Positions 1-53,344 of a DNA stretch of 64,000 nucleotides are shown here, piece by piece. The notes beneath the pieces were generated by a model. It had not been told where the DNA came from and made no database searches. It saw only the letters and a list, made by a program, of their open reading frames with translations. The DNA comes from Asterias amurensis (lineage: Eukaryota > Echinodermata > Asteroidea > Forcipulatida > Asteriidae). Location of the stretch: contig NC_092650.1 of NCBI RefSeq assembly GCF_032118995.1, positions 22,196,501-22,260,500 of the forward strand. The letters are read 5' to 3'. Both the position numbers and the translations under genes were made by a program. Within the stretch, counting starts at the first letter, position 1. Every line of letters begins with the position of its first letter.

Positions 1-217
1 TGCAAGAGCAAACATTTGTGAGCTTTCAGATGCATAATAAAAAAACTTCAGCTGAAGTATTTTTTGAGACAGAAAATACATCTTTATCAAAAACTACGTT
101 ACTTCAGAAGGGGCCGATCCTCACAATATTTTATACTACCAACATTTCTCCATTTCTCGTTACAAAGTAAGTTTTATGCTTTATTTTAAGTAATTACCAA
201 CAACTTTCATTGCCTTC
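1..217 (+). mobile_element. family A MITE, right part (cut by window edge)
   Basis: Shows family hallmarks: ttcagatgc, the GAGACAG-type hairpin replaced by ACTTCAGCTGAAGT, ctcacaatattttatacta and a degraded right end. Confidence 0.7.
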
Positions 218-670
218 GTTAACCTTTAGCCAATGGACCGCCCACCCACCTAAAGCGATAGCCTTCATAAACACGTAGGAGGAAACCTCGTGTTTTTACC
301 TTAACATAAAACTGGATAGTCATTAGTCAAGTCATTGACAATTTTTTATAGATCATTATTAATTCCCCCTCATAGTTGACTTGTAATGTAAACATTAACG
401 ACGATGACATAATTTGCCTCTTTACCCAACACAAAATGCTCATTGTGTAACCGAGAATGAAATCGTCTTTCATCAAGATGATATTAGTAATAGTCAACAA
501 CGAATCCTTAGCAATTAGATCAGTAAATGCATTGTTCCCGTGTAATAAAAGCAATCACAATAAAAATGACTGGTAGCCGTTAACGGGAGGCACCTATTGT
601 TCCTAATGGACTACCACTTCTAAACCTTTTAAAACCATGGTTACCTTTTGAAGTTGAACCATGATTCTTA

Positions 671-1069
671 TTTACAAGCAGTGGACACTATTGGTAATAA
701 CTCAAAATAGTTATTAGCATAAAACCTTACTTAGTAACAAGTAATAGGGAGCTGTTGATAGTATAACACATTGTGAGAAACGGCTCCCTCTGAAGTAACG
801 TATAGTTTTCGAGAGAAATAAGTAATTTTCCACGAATTTGATTTCGAGACCTCATAATAAGATGTTGATGTCTCGAAATCAAGCATCTGAAAGCACACAA
901 CTTCGTTTGACAAAGGGTGTTTTTTCTTTCATTTTCATCTCGCAACTTCGACGACCAATTGAGCTCAAGTTTTCACAGGTTTGTTAGTTTATGCATACGT
1001 TGCGATACACCAAGTGAGAATGAGAAGACTTGTCTTTGACAATTACCAATAGTGTCCAGTGTCTTTAAA
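671..1069 (+). mobile_element. family A MITE, full length
   Basis: Left end cagtggacactattgg and right end ccaatagtgtccagtg form terminal inverted repeats. The internal hairpin is built on GAGACCTCA and its complement. It ends in TTTAA. All family A copies share this layout. Confidence 0.85.
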
Positions 1070-1481
1070 GAGAGGCACCCGGGACTCATCACTTCTAAAT
1101 CTATTAAAACCATGGTTACCTTTTGAAATTGAACAAGGATTCTAGTTATTTAATGCAACAATCGTGAAAATCTCTTCAGCTATTAAATCGGGTGGTGCAG
1201 ATTAGAGGTTAAAGCAGATTTTGGAAAATATTGTGATAGCAAGGCTAAAAATGGATAACTATCCAATTTCTTTGTAATATAGGTCCTATAGAGTTGAGAG
1301 TGGTACACATCTTTAATAATATAAAACCACTATAATCTAGATGTACATGTACTTACAAAATGTATGAACCTCCGTCCTTCGAAAGTTATATTAAAAACAC
1401 AGGTCCGTTTGACTGTGCAGTGTCGCGCGTATATTATTATAAAATTCGGTATACCAACCTGTAGCCGATCTCACGATCCGC

Positions 1482-1871
1482 TTAAAGGAACACGTTGCCT
1501 TGGATCGGACGAGTTGGTCAAAACAAAAGCGTTTGTAACCGTTTTTTATATACTGCATATGGTTGGACAGATGTATTAAAAGTAGAATACAATGATCCAC
1601 ACAAGTTTGCCTCGAAATTGCGTGGTTTTCCTTCTACTGTGCGAACTAACACAGTCGGCCATTTATGGGAGTCAAAGTCTTGACCCCCATAAATGGCCGA
1701 CGTGTTAGTCGACGAGGTAAAAAGAAAACCACGCAATTTTGAGGCATGTTTGTGTGGATCATTGTATTCTACTTTTACAACATCTTTCTACCCATATGCA
1801 TTTTATAAAAAACGGTTACAAACGCTTTTCAAAGACCAACTCGACCGATCCAAGGCAACGTGTTCCTTTAA
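1482..1871. mobile_element. family C palindromic MITE, copy 1
   Basis: TTAA, then AGGAACACGTTGCCTTGGA; the same sequence is inverted at the other end before TTAA. The centre has GGCCATTTATGGG and its inverse. The two arms are inverted copies of each other, so ORFs seen here on both strands are artefacts of the palindrome. Confidence 0.9.
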
Positions 1872-2654
1872 GAATTAATCCCATCTCGAGTTTGGACGAA
1901 TAACTCGCAATGTGTCCTTGCTTGAGGTTTGATTAATCCTACATAAGGAAGAGCTTGGTGAAATCATGGAGGAATCCTCCATGGTGAAATCGAGGGCTGG
2001 TCTTACAAGAGTTTTACCTGCGCCTGCGAAACTGTTTATTCATTAATCAATCACCATATTCACTCAAGTTAGCAATGAATATGAAAGTAAAACAAAGTTT
2101 AAAAAACCACAAAAAGGGGTTACTTGTATACAATTAAGATTGTTTTTGAAAATAGCATAATCTGTTGAAAACTTCTTACCAACCGAAACGACCCTGGAGG
2201 GTATAACAAACAAGTTAACGGGATATCATTTCAAATTCAGGAAAGTATTTAGTCTTTTGAGAAAGACTCTGCTACAAGGTTAAAACTGCGGTTCACAAAT
2301 TCAGAAGTGATTTGCAAATGGGATTCGTTTGCTCATTTTCCAAAACGCGCGAGACGACTCATTTTTGCACGGTCCAATATGCAAATAAAATTGTGGACAT
2401 TTTTTGTTTTGTTAAAAGTAGAGAGTAGTGTGCTAAGATATTAAAATGAAGTTTACATCAGACTTAGAGTGAAAATGATGTGAGCTTCACGATTACATAA
2501 TACAATCCATGTATTATTTGTAAGCGAGTATGAGGCTGAATATTTCTAAACATTTAATTATTTGATAGGTCTCTACCCTTTGTAAAAAGTATATTAAGTA
2601 AGATTTGCGGTGACACTATGTATATAAAATCTATTTTTACCTGGCCTAGTTAAA

Positions 2655-2740
2655 GCTCTGAGAAGAAGATCCGGTTTCTACCCGACGTATATATATGTAT
2701 TCTTCTTCGGAAGACAGCACAAACCGGATCTTTTCAGAGC
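2655..2740. repeat. short inverted repeat
   Basis: GCTCTGA...AGATCCGGTTT (2655-2677) is inverted at 2721-2740 around an AT-rich loop with an ATATATAT core. Likely a small fold-back element. Confidence 0.6.
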
Positions 2741-2890
2741 CACCACTACTAAAAAAAAAGATTTTTGTTTCTGTTTTCATAGCATAGTGTTACTGCATGC
2801 CTTATTTACTTAGTACTCCACAACGCACAAGCTTTGATTTATTATAGTCATTCCAACTAGTGAAACAGCTATACATAATTATATAGTTGG

Positions 2891-3229
2891 TACACTCTAA
2901 AAACTAAAGAGTTGAATTCTACACTTGCATGAGTTCGGTGAGTGACTACACTAACTTTGAAAGTGTTGGATCCAGCGTTTTGTTTGTGAAATCTAGCGTT
3001 TTAAATTTTTGATACAAGGCAAAAGGGTTAACTCAACAATTTAAGTGTTATTTCAACATTTCAAAAAAAAAAAAAAAATCAATTGAGTTGTTGACTGGCA
3101 CTTTGTTAACAGATTACTTTAAATTGCTGGATTTAACATATAAAATGCTGGATTCAACACTGTTAAAGTGTGGTCACTCACCGAACTCATGCACGTGTTG
3201 GATTCAACTCTTTAGTTTTTTAGAGTGTA
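2891..3229. mobile_element. palindromic MITE with CACTCTAA ends and TA target
   Basis: CACTCTAAAAACTAAAGAG at 2893 is inverted at 3227, with further symmetry inwards (gagttcggtgagtgac). TA on each side suggests a Tc1/mariner-type target duplication. Length 335 bp. Confidence 0.8.
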
Positions 3230-3570
3230 CAAAACCTACTCCAATGTAGATATAAAGATAGCCTACACTGCAAAGTGTGCGCATAGTTTGAAGCCGACTA
3301 CCAGCCATTTCAGAAGACTGCTTGCATTTTTGTAAAACTGTTATAATAATCAGGGTACCAGTTATGCTTTCATCTACTTATTGCGTGGTGTTTAAAACAC
3401 ACTTTCACAGTGACTGAATAAAATAATATTGTTTTCTTGATACCGAATCACGTTTTGTTACTGTGTGAATTTTATGATTATGGACGTGAGAGATTGTCTT
3501 TTCCAGCATTATCAATAATAATATCCACCCCTTGTGGGACATTGCGGAGTTCCTGTGACGGACAGATCAC

Positions 3571-3682
3571 CTATATAAAAACAAACAGACAAAACAAAGA
3601 AACAAACAAAACAAAAACAAACGAACAAGACACAGACAATTAATCAAAACAAACACACCAACAAACAAACAAACAAACATCC
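3571..3682 (+). repeat. AAAC-rich low-complexity tract
   Basis: Imperfect (AAAC)n and (AAACA)n repeats on the plus strand. Confidence 0.8.
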
Positions 3683-3840
3683 CAACCCTACGAACAAACA
3701 AGCCTGCTTTCAGGGACCAACTAGTTAAGATATTGATCTTACATTTGGTGTAATTGTCAAAGACCACTATGCATACTCTTTTGTCCTACTGTTTCCAAAT
3801 CATTGTGCGTAAAATAACAACTCTGTCAGAACTTTGGAAG

Positions 3841-4050
3841 AAAACAATAAAAGAGCAAACACACTTGTTGCACAAATGTTTGTGCTTTCAGATGCCTTGG
3901 AGTGGGCGCTCTATTCAATATATTTAGCTCTTACTTCAGAGGGAGCCGTTTCTCACAATGTTTTATACTAACATGCTTGTTATCAAGTAAGTTTTTACGA
4001 TAACAGTTACATGTATTTTGAGTAATTTAACAATAGTGCCCACTGCCTTG
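3841..4050 (+). mobile_element. family A MITE, 5-prime truncated
   Basis: Right half only, ending caatagtgcccactgcctt. Confidence 0.7.
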
Positions 4051-4787
4051 AAAACAACTATTTGGTTCCTGCAAATGTTCTATGAATTAACGGAACAGAA
4101 ACACCGCATACTGCATAACTCTGCAACCTTGTAGTAAGTCAGTAACGATTGTGTGAAGAAGACAAAGAACCGGATTAAATCGACGGAGAAAGGTCTGTTC
4201 TGTGGAATCACGCACGGACAGGTCATGAAAGGACTTCGTGTGTGTGTGTATTACACGCCTCGCTCGGCCACGACTTCATACAACATTTAAACCCCAACCT
4301 TGACAATTCTGGTAATAATTAAACGACTCCATACAACCATAATAGTTTCATATAAATGAATCCATTTCAATAGGAACATTTAATACTGTCAAAAAAGTAA
4401 ATTATACACCATTCTAAAATTATAATACAAACAGACATTGCCAAGAACAAAATGCACATAGGATCAAATGCTTTTCTAATTAAAGGAATTAAATCATTTC
4501 AAATAGATTTTACAAAAATATTAAAAATACCATTTGGTTTGAAATATTAATACTAATTATTGATACTATCATAATTGTGAAATAAATTAAGCTCCCCACC
4601 CCTATCCTAAAAAAAAGGAGAACAAAAAAATAAATCAAGATTGTCAGTGCAAATGTATCTTACCAAAAAATAAAACAAACTTCAAACCGGAAGTTCCGTA
4701 CACCTTTTCCCCGACACAGAAACTCCAACATTTTGTCCTCAACAATTATTATTTTCTTTAAACTGCAGCAATATCATTGTTTAGATT

Positions 4788-5723
4788 CATAGACATTGGA
4801 CAATATTGGTAATTACTCAAAATGATTGTTAGTAAGCATTAAACCTCATTTGGAAACGAACAGTGGAGAGCTGTTGACAGTAAAACACATTGTGAGAAAC
4901 GCAAACATCTGAAGAAACGTAGTGTTTGAGATGGAATTTATCACCCAAATAATAAATTACTTCAGCTGAAACCTTATATTAAAGGCAGTGGACACTATTG
5001 CTAACTGTCAAAGGCTAGCCTTTACAGTTGGCGTATCTCAACATATGCATAGAATAACAAACCTGTGAAAATTTGAGCTCAATCGGTCATCGACGTTGCG
5101 AGATAATAATGAAAGAAAAATAACCCTTGTCACATGAAATTGTGTGCGTTTAGATGGTTGATTTCGAGACCTCAAGTTCTAAATCTGAGGTCTCGAAATC
5201 AAATTCGTGGAAATTACTTCTTTCTCGAAAACTATGGTACTTCAGAGGGAACCATTTCTCACAATGTTTTATACCATCAACCTCTCCCCATTACTCGTTA
5301 CCAAGTGAGGTTTTATGCCAATAATTATTTTGAGTAACTACCAATAGTGTCCACTGCCTTTAATTTTCCACGAATTTGATTTCGAGACCTCAGATTTAGT
5401 TTTTTTTTCTTTTCTTTCATTCTTATCTCGCAACTTCGACGACCGATTGAGCTAAAAACTTCACAGGTTTGTTACTGTTTGCATATGTTGAGATACATCA
5501 AATGAGAAGAAGGGTCTTAGACATTTATCAATAGTGTCCAATGTCTGTTGTATCTAAAAGCACACAAACTAATGCAACGTCGGTGTTTTTTTTTCTTTTA
5601 TTGTTCTGCTGCAACATAAATTATTATATGCAGTGTGTTGGGATACACCAAGTAAGAATACTGTTTTTGTTTTGTTTTTTGTTTTTGTTTTTACAATTAC
5701 CAAACATGTCCAGTGCCTTTAAA
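4788..5723 (+). mobile_element. nested cluster of family A MITEs
   Basis: A left half at 4788-4978 is interrupted by a full copy at 4979-5363 (TTAA on both sides). Two successive right halves follow, at 5364-5550 and 5551-5723. This records at least two rounds of insertion into older copies. Confidence 0.75.
4979..5363 (+). mobile_element. family A MITE, full length, nested
   Basis: Both ends are present: TTAAAGGCAGTGGACAC and its inverse, with TTAA at each border. Confidence 0.85.
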
Positions 5724-6332
5724 CATTTTCAGTTCATAGAATCAGTATTGTCCCTTTCCCTATATAAACAAGACTTCCCGGGTTAAAATAAACCCAAACT
5801 CCTCTGCTTTTCACAGGAGGCCTGTTCCTTACAGCCAGGATTGGCCAGGTTTAATCGATTAAATTTCTATTTGCAAAACAAAAACATTATCGACGAATTG
5901 TTTCGTTATTTAAACAGCCTGTAAACACATGGCGACACCGCAACACAAATCTGAGTGACAATTGACATTATTAGCCTTTTTGAGATCTATGATGGACACT
6001 ACAGAAGCGTATACTGATCGAAACGTCGAGTTGAAACCAACGGTTCTTATCAGAACCACCTCAACTCATTTAGAGATTATCATTACATGGTGTTACCGCA
6101 AACCTTTTCATATTCGTATTTCCACCACGCAAAGTTTTAAATCCTACTTAATATTTAACTGTTTTGGCAGATATAAGCTAAAGTAAGTGCAGCAGAATAA
6201 TTATAATTTCCTTCACGGCGAGCACCAACACCGAAAAGAAAATTGTTTTAGAGCTACATTTGAGCAAAAGCAGGACACCAGTCATTGATGGTACACGTGG
6301 GATGGTATATTAACGGGCAACCTTATTCTAGA

Positions 6333-6505
6333 TTTAAGGACACTGGACACTATGTGTATTAATTTGTCAAAGACCATTCTTCTCACTTGATGTATCTCAA
6401 CATATGCATAAAATAACAAACTTGTGAAAATTTTAGCTGAATGGTCGTTGAAGTTGCAAGATAACTATGAAAGACAAATCTATAATTTAAATAAATTATA
6501 AAAGA
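6333..6505 (+). mobile_element. family A MITE, left half
   Basis: Begins TTTAAGGACACTGGACAC, keeps the catatgcataaaataacaaac and gcaagataa blocks, then degrades. Confidence 0.65.
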
Positions 6506-6547
6506 AAGTTGCAATAATAGCAATCTTTGTCAACCAATCCACAGATC

Positions 6548-6771
6548 AGGGCCCAATATCATAGCGGTGCTTAAGCAAAAAGTAGCTAAGCACAACAAAA
6601 TTATGCTTACCAGAATAAGGTTACGAACCACACTACCATGTCGTTTGTACAATTGGTTACTGGTATCCTACTTATTTTTGCTAAGCATATTTTATCAAGC
6701 ATTATGTTTTGCTAAAGCAGCTCTTGGAAATTTGAGCAGCTCTTTGGAACTAGTTCTTTTAAAGTGCATTT
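6548..6771. mobile_element. family E fold-back element
   Basis: gggcccaat..catag and gctaagc motifs at the left are inverted at the right (gctaaagcagctctt). Other copies in the window show the ends gggcccaatttcatagagct more clearly. Confidence 0.6.
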
Positions 6772-6775
6772 CACA

Positions 6776-7188
6776 ATAATAATAATAATATCAAAGTCTT
6801 ATACAGCGCACATATCTACCAAACAAGGTACTCAAGGCGCTGAGTATATACAAACTTTCAGAAAGGTTTTTGCAGTGATAAATTCTAAGACCCATTTATG
6901 TAGCACCTTATAAAGGTTTACAAGGTGCTCTGGCACATACAGCAGCCACAGCCAGGAACACTGGGGTGAAACCCTTCTCTTTTTAATAAAGTGCACTGTT
7001 TTTTTTTACATGCATAACACAACACGTGGGACCAACGGCTTTACGTCCCCACCGAAGGACGAAGCAACGGCCAAGTGTCTGGCTTAGGGACACAAGTGTC
7101 ACGGCTGGGGATTCGAACACACACTCTCCTGATCAGAAACACCCGAATTTGAATTTGGTGCTCTTAACCGCTCGGCCACGGCACTTCC
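6776..7188 (-). mobile_element. tRNA-Leu-derived SINE, full length
   Basis: On the minus strand: head with A box TGGCCGAGCGGTTAAGAG, body ending GCGCTGTATAAG and a tail of ATT repeats. The B-box region GTGTGTTCGAATCCCCAG is intact. Confidence 0.85.
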
Positions 7189-7260
7189 AATAGCATCTCA
7201 ATGCAATTTACATTGAAATTGGGCCCAGACCAGCCATCAAAATATTGCAATACATGGTCT

Positions 7261-8289
7261 TTTAAAGGCAGTGGACACTATTGGTAATTACTCAAAATAA
7301 TTATTAGCATAAAACCTTTTTTGGTGACGAGTAATGGGGAGAGGTTGATGGTATAAAACATTGTGAGAAACGGCTCCCTCTGAAGTGCCATAGTTTTCAA
7401 AAAGAAGTAATTTTCCACAAATTTGATTTTGAGACCTCAGATTTAATGTAGAACTTGAGGTATCCAAATCAACCATATAAACGCATACAACTTCGTGTGA
7501 CAAGGGCGTTTTCTTCTTTCATAATTATCTCGCAACTTTGATGGCCGATTGAGCTCAAATTTTCACAGGTTAGTTATTTTATGCTTATGTTGAGATACAT
7601 CAACCATGGAGGAAGGAATAGAAGGAGCTCGAACAACCCGCAAAACCGCAGAGTAACAAAAGAATACCCTGACAATGCCCCCGTCTAACCAGTGGAAAAA
7701 GATAGGACCCCTCCAGCTGGAAGGCCGATTAACGAGCAGGATTAGATTTCTTTGTACAGAACGTGCGGTACCGCCGCTCTGCACCGTTGCCTTTGTGTAA
7801 AGTTGAATCATTGGAGACCAGAATTGTGAATAATACACGTTTTCATTTACCGTTTGTGGTGTTTCACTGAAACATCATGGCATATTTTTTCATTTTTTTG
7901 TGACTTTCCGGTCACTAGCGGTGGTTCAAAATTTTTGGTATAAGCACACGAGGGTGGTTGGTATTCAATTGTGTTTTTCGATTTGGTGAGCACAAGTGTA
8001 CACAATTTTTATCAGGTCTCAAAAAAGTTGTTTTTCTGTATTATATCCATACGACATACGACACCATGGTTGAGTGAAGAACCAAGTGCGCACGCGCAAA
8101 CTCACATACGCCAGTTAGCCCATTGTCTGTATAAGGTATGTGGGTGATTACGAGGTGTTGTTAAACGACCGCGGTACCGCACGTTCGACTTTTGATGTCC
8201 CTTCGTTCGAGCTCCTTCTATTCCTTCCTCCATGCATCAACTGTGAAGGCTAGTCTTTGACAATTACCAAAAGTGTCCACTGCCTTTAA
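7261..8289 (+). mobile_element. family A MITE split by a nested TIR element
   Basis: The left part 7261-7604 and right part 8235-8289 join to one family A copy once 7605-8234 and one copy of the 7-bp duplication are removed. Confidence 0.85.
7605..8234. mobile_element. 630-bp TIR element, CATGGAGG ends, 7-bp target duplication
   Basis: Perfect 30-bp terminal inverted repeats begin CATGGAGGAAGGAATAG. The host sequence CATCAAC is duplicated on both sides (7598-7604, 8235-8241). It has no transposase. CATG ends and 7-8 bp duplications recall P-like elements, but this is tentative. Confidence 0.85.
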
Positions 8290-8643
8290 ACACAGTAAGA
8301 GCTAATGATTATTTACCATATTACTTTAAAACATAAACAATCTGTAAAATAAAGAAATTTTCCCACCACAAAATTACACAAAGTTTTGGTTTTTAACTTT
8401 TTTTGTCCTGATCAATGTTTGGATATAGACCAAAAAGAAAACAAGAATTAACAGAGATGAATTGCCAGGTAAATAAATTAATATACATTACTCATGTTGT
8501 CATTGAACCATAAATGGTGTAAAATAAATTCCTCCAAAACCGTTATTCTTTCTAGACGGGAATTTACATTATTGGTAAATGTTGTATTTTTCAAGAAAAA
8601 GTGGGCTTGCCAGGTAGGATGTAGTATGAAACATCTTTTCACC

Positions 8644-8888
8644 AAGGCAGTGGACACTTTTGGTAATTACTCAAAATAATTATTAGCATAAAACCTTACT
8701 TGGTAACAAATGATGGGGAGAGGTTGATAGTATAAAACATTGTGAGAAACGGCTCCCTCTGAAGGAACGTAGTTTTTGAGAAAGAAGTAATTTTCCCAAA
8801 TTTGATTTCGAGACCTCAAGTTTAGAATTTGAGGTCAAGTGAGAAGACTGGTCTTTGACAATTACCAATAGTGTCTGCTGTCTTTAAA
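8644..8888 (+). mobile_element. family A MITE, internally deleted
   Basis: Both ends are present, but the segment between the GAGGTC arm and AAGTGAGAAG is missing, leaving about 245 bp. Confidence 0.8.
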
Positions 8889-8964
8889 ATTATTTGACTG
8901 TTGAGATCAACGAGGTCTAAGGGTGATGATTTTAAGCTGTCAGACATGAAAATACCTTATCGTA

Positions 8965-9328
8965 TTAAAGGCATGGACACTATTGGTAATTACACAAAAG
9001 AATTGTTAGCATAAAAACTTAAAACATTGTGAGAAAAAGGTTCCCTCTAAGGTATCATATTCATAGTGTGTGAGAAAGAAGTAATTTCTCACTTAAAAAC
9101 ACCCTTGTCACATGAAGTTGTGCGCTTTCAGGTGCTTGATTTCGATACCTCAAATTCTAAATTATGAGGTCTCGAGATCAAATTCGTGGAAAATTACTTC
9201 TTTCTCGAAAACTACATTAATTCAGAGGGAGCCATTTCTCACAGCGTTTAATACATTGCTCGTTACCACGAAAGGTTTTATGCTAATAATTATTTTGAGT
9301 AATTACCAATAGTGTCCACTGCCTTTAA
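8965..9328 (+). mobile_element. family A MITE just downstream of the ATP2C1 stop
   Basis: TTAA borders; left end is AAGGCATGGACAC and right end ccaatagtgtccactgcc. It starts 40 bp from the ATP2C1 stop codon. Confidence 0.8.
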
Positions 9329-9353
9329 GATGTCTGCTAGAAACAGCCTTGTA

Positions 9354-9359
9354 TTTATT
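9354..9359 (-). promoter_or_regulatory. candidate AATAAA poly(A) signal of ATP2C1
   Basis: AATAAA on the minus strand begins only about 10 bp after the stop codon. A family A MITE follows immediately, so the real 3-prime UTR may instead run through the MITE to a later signal. Weak evidence only. Confidence 0.3.
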
Positions 9360-9368
9360 TACACAGTG

Positions 9369-52916
<43,548 letters not shown>

Positions 52917-53161
52917 CGTTAAACTTCCACTTGTTAACCATCATATTACCTCAGAAATGCAAAGTGCGCTGTATAAGTTGCAGAATAAACGTAAATAGAT
53001 GACATTTAAACGGATCAATACTTGAACGACTTCGGCGAAATGAAACAGTTCCCCACGCATAAATTAAAATTATGCGCATATAAAAACACCGGTGAAAAAA
53101 AAAAACTGAGGTAATAAAAAAGAGCCCCCTCTGTTGACGAGTTGTCAGAATTATTGTGTCA

Positions 53162-53182
53162 TCACGTGATAAAGTCATGTGA
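53162..53182. promoter_or_regulatory. paired E-box palindromes
   Basis: TCACGTGA and TCATGTGA lie 5 bp apart. CACGTG is bound by bHLH-ZIP factors (USF, MITF/TFE, MYC families). Binding is inferred. Confidence 0.4.
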
Positions 53183-53199
53183 CTTAAAGATCTCACCCG

Positions 53200-53208
53200 T
53201 TGGCGCGG
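53200..53208 (+). promoter_or_regulatory. E2F-like site upstream of ORC6
   Basis: TTGGCGCGG matches the E2F core TTSSCGC and lies 72 bp upstream of the ORC6 start codon. E2F control is known for many replication-licensing genes; binding here is inferred. Confidence 0.45.
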
Positions 53209-53262
53209 TTTTGGATTTTTCATTTTCAAGGATCATTCACTGACCATAAAATTTGGACCAGC

Positions 53263-53313
53263 AATGCACATCAACAACAATGGAGTCTTCCCAGATGAAA
53301 ACATTGGCGTTTA
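53263..53313 (+). other. upstream ORF overlapping the ORC6 start
   Basis: An out-of-frame ATG 17 bp before the ORC6 ATG opens a 16-codon frame that stops at TAA inside ORC6 exon 1. The ORC6 ATG has the stronger context (A at -3, G at +4). The uORF could dampen ORC6 translation if the transcript starts upstream of it. Confidence 0.5.
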
Positions 53314-53344
53314 AAGTTGGAATTTCTTCAGAGGATGTGATCAG
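53280..53344 (+). CDS. ORC6: ORC6 exon 1 (residues 1-21)
   Basis: 65 nt encoding MESSQMKTLAFKVGISSEDV and I, plus AG of the next Arg codon. Strong start context, donor gtatgt. Confidence 0.9.

Larger units (their letters stand above)
1..9368. other. gene-free region downstream of ATP2C1
   Basis: No coding exon was recognised on either strand. The stretch holds family A, C and E MITEs, a CACTCTAA palindromic MITE, a tRNA-Leu SINE, and AT-rich DNA with no recognisable feature, for example 1880-2640, 4055-4780 and 8290-8640. Confidence 0.6.
52917..53279. promoter_or_regulatory. divergent ATP2C1-ORC6 promoter
   Basis: The start codons of the two genes are 363 bp apart and point away from each other, so both promoters and both 5-prime UTRs must lie here unless there are distant non-coding first exons. 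It contains no recognisable repeat, unlike almost all other non-coding DNA in the window. Visible candidate sites: palindromic E-box TCACGTGA (53162-53169), a second half-matching palindrome TCATGTGA (53175-53182) and an E2F-like TTGGCGCGG (53200-53208). No clear TATA box was seen near either start. Confidence 0.75.

Noticed and set aside
1693..1878. Open frame of about 61 codons that recurs in similar form near 13187, 26834, 29548 and 58084
   Set aside because: It is the arm of the family C palindromic MITE; the same peptide appears on both strands because the element is symmetric. No start context or domain.
7563..7838. 91-codon minus-strand frame
   Set aside because: Runs across the border between a MITE and the element nested in it, so it cannot be an ancestral gene.
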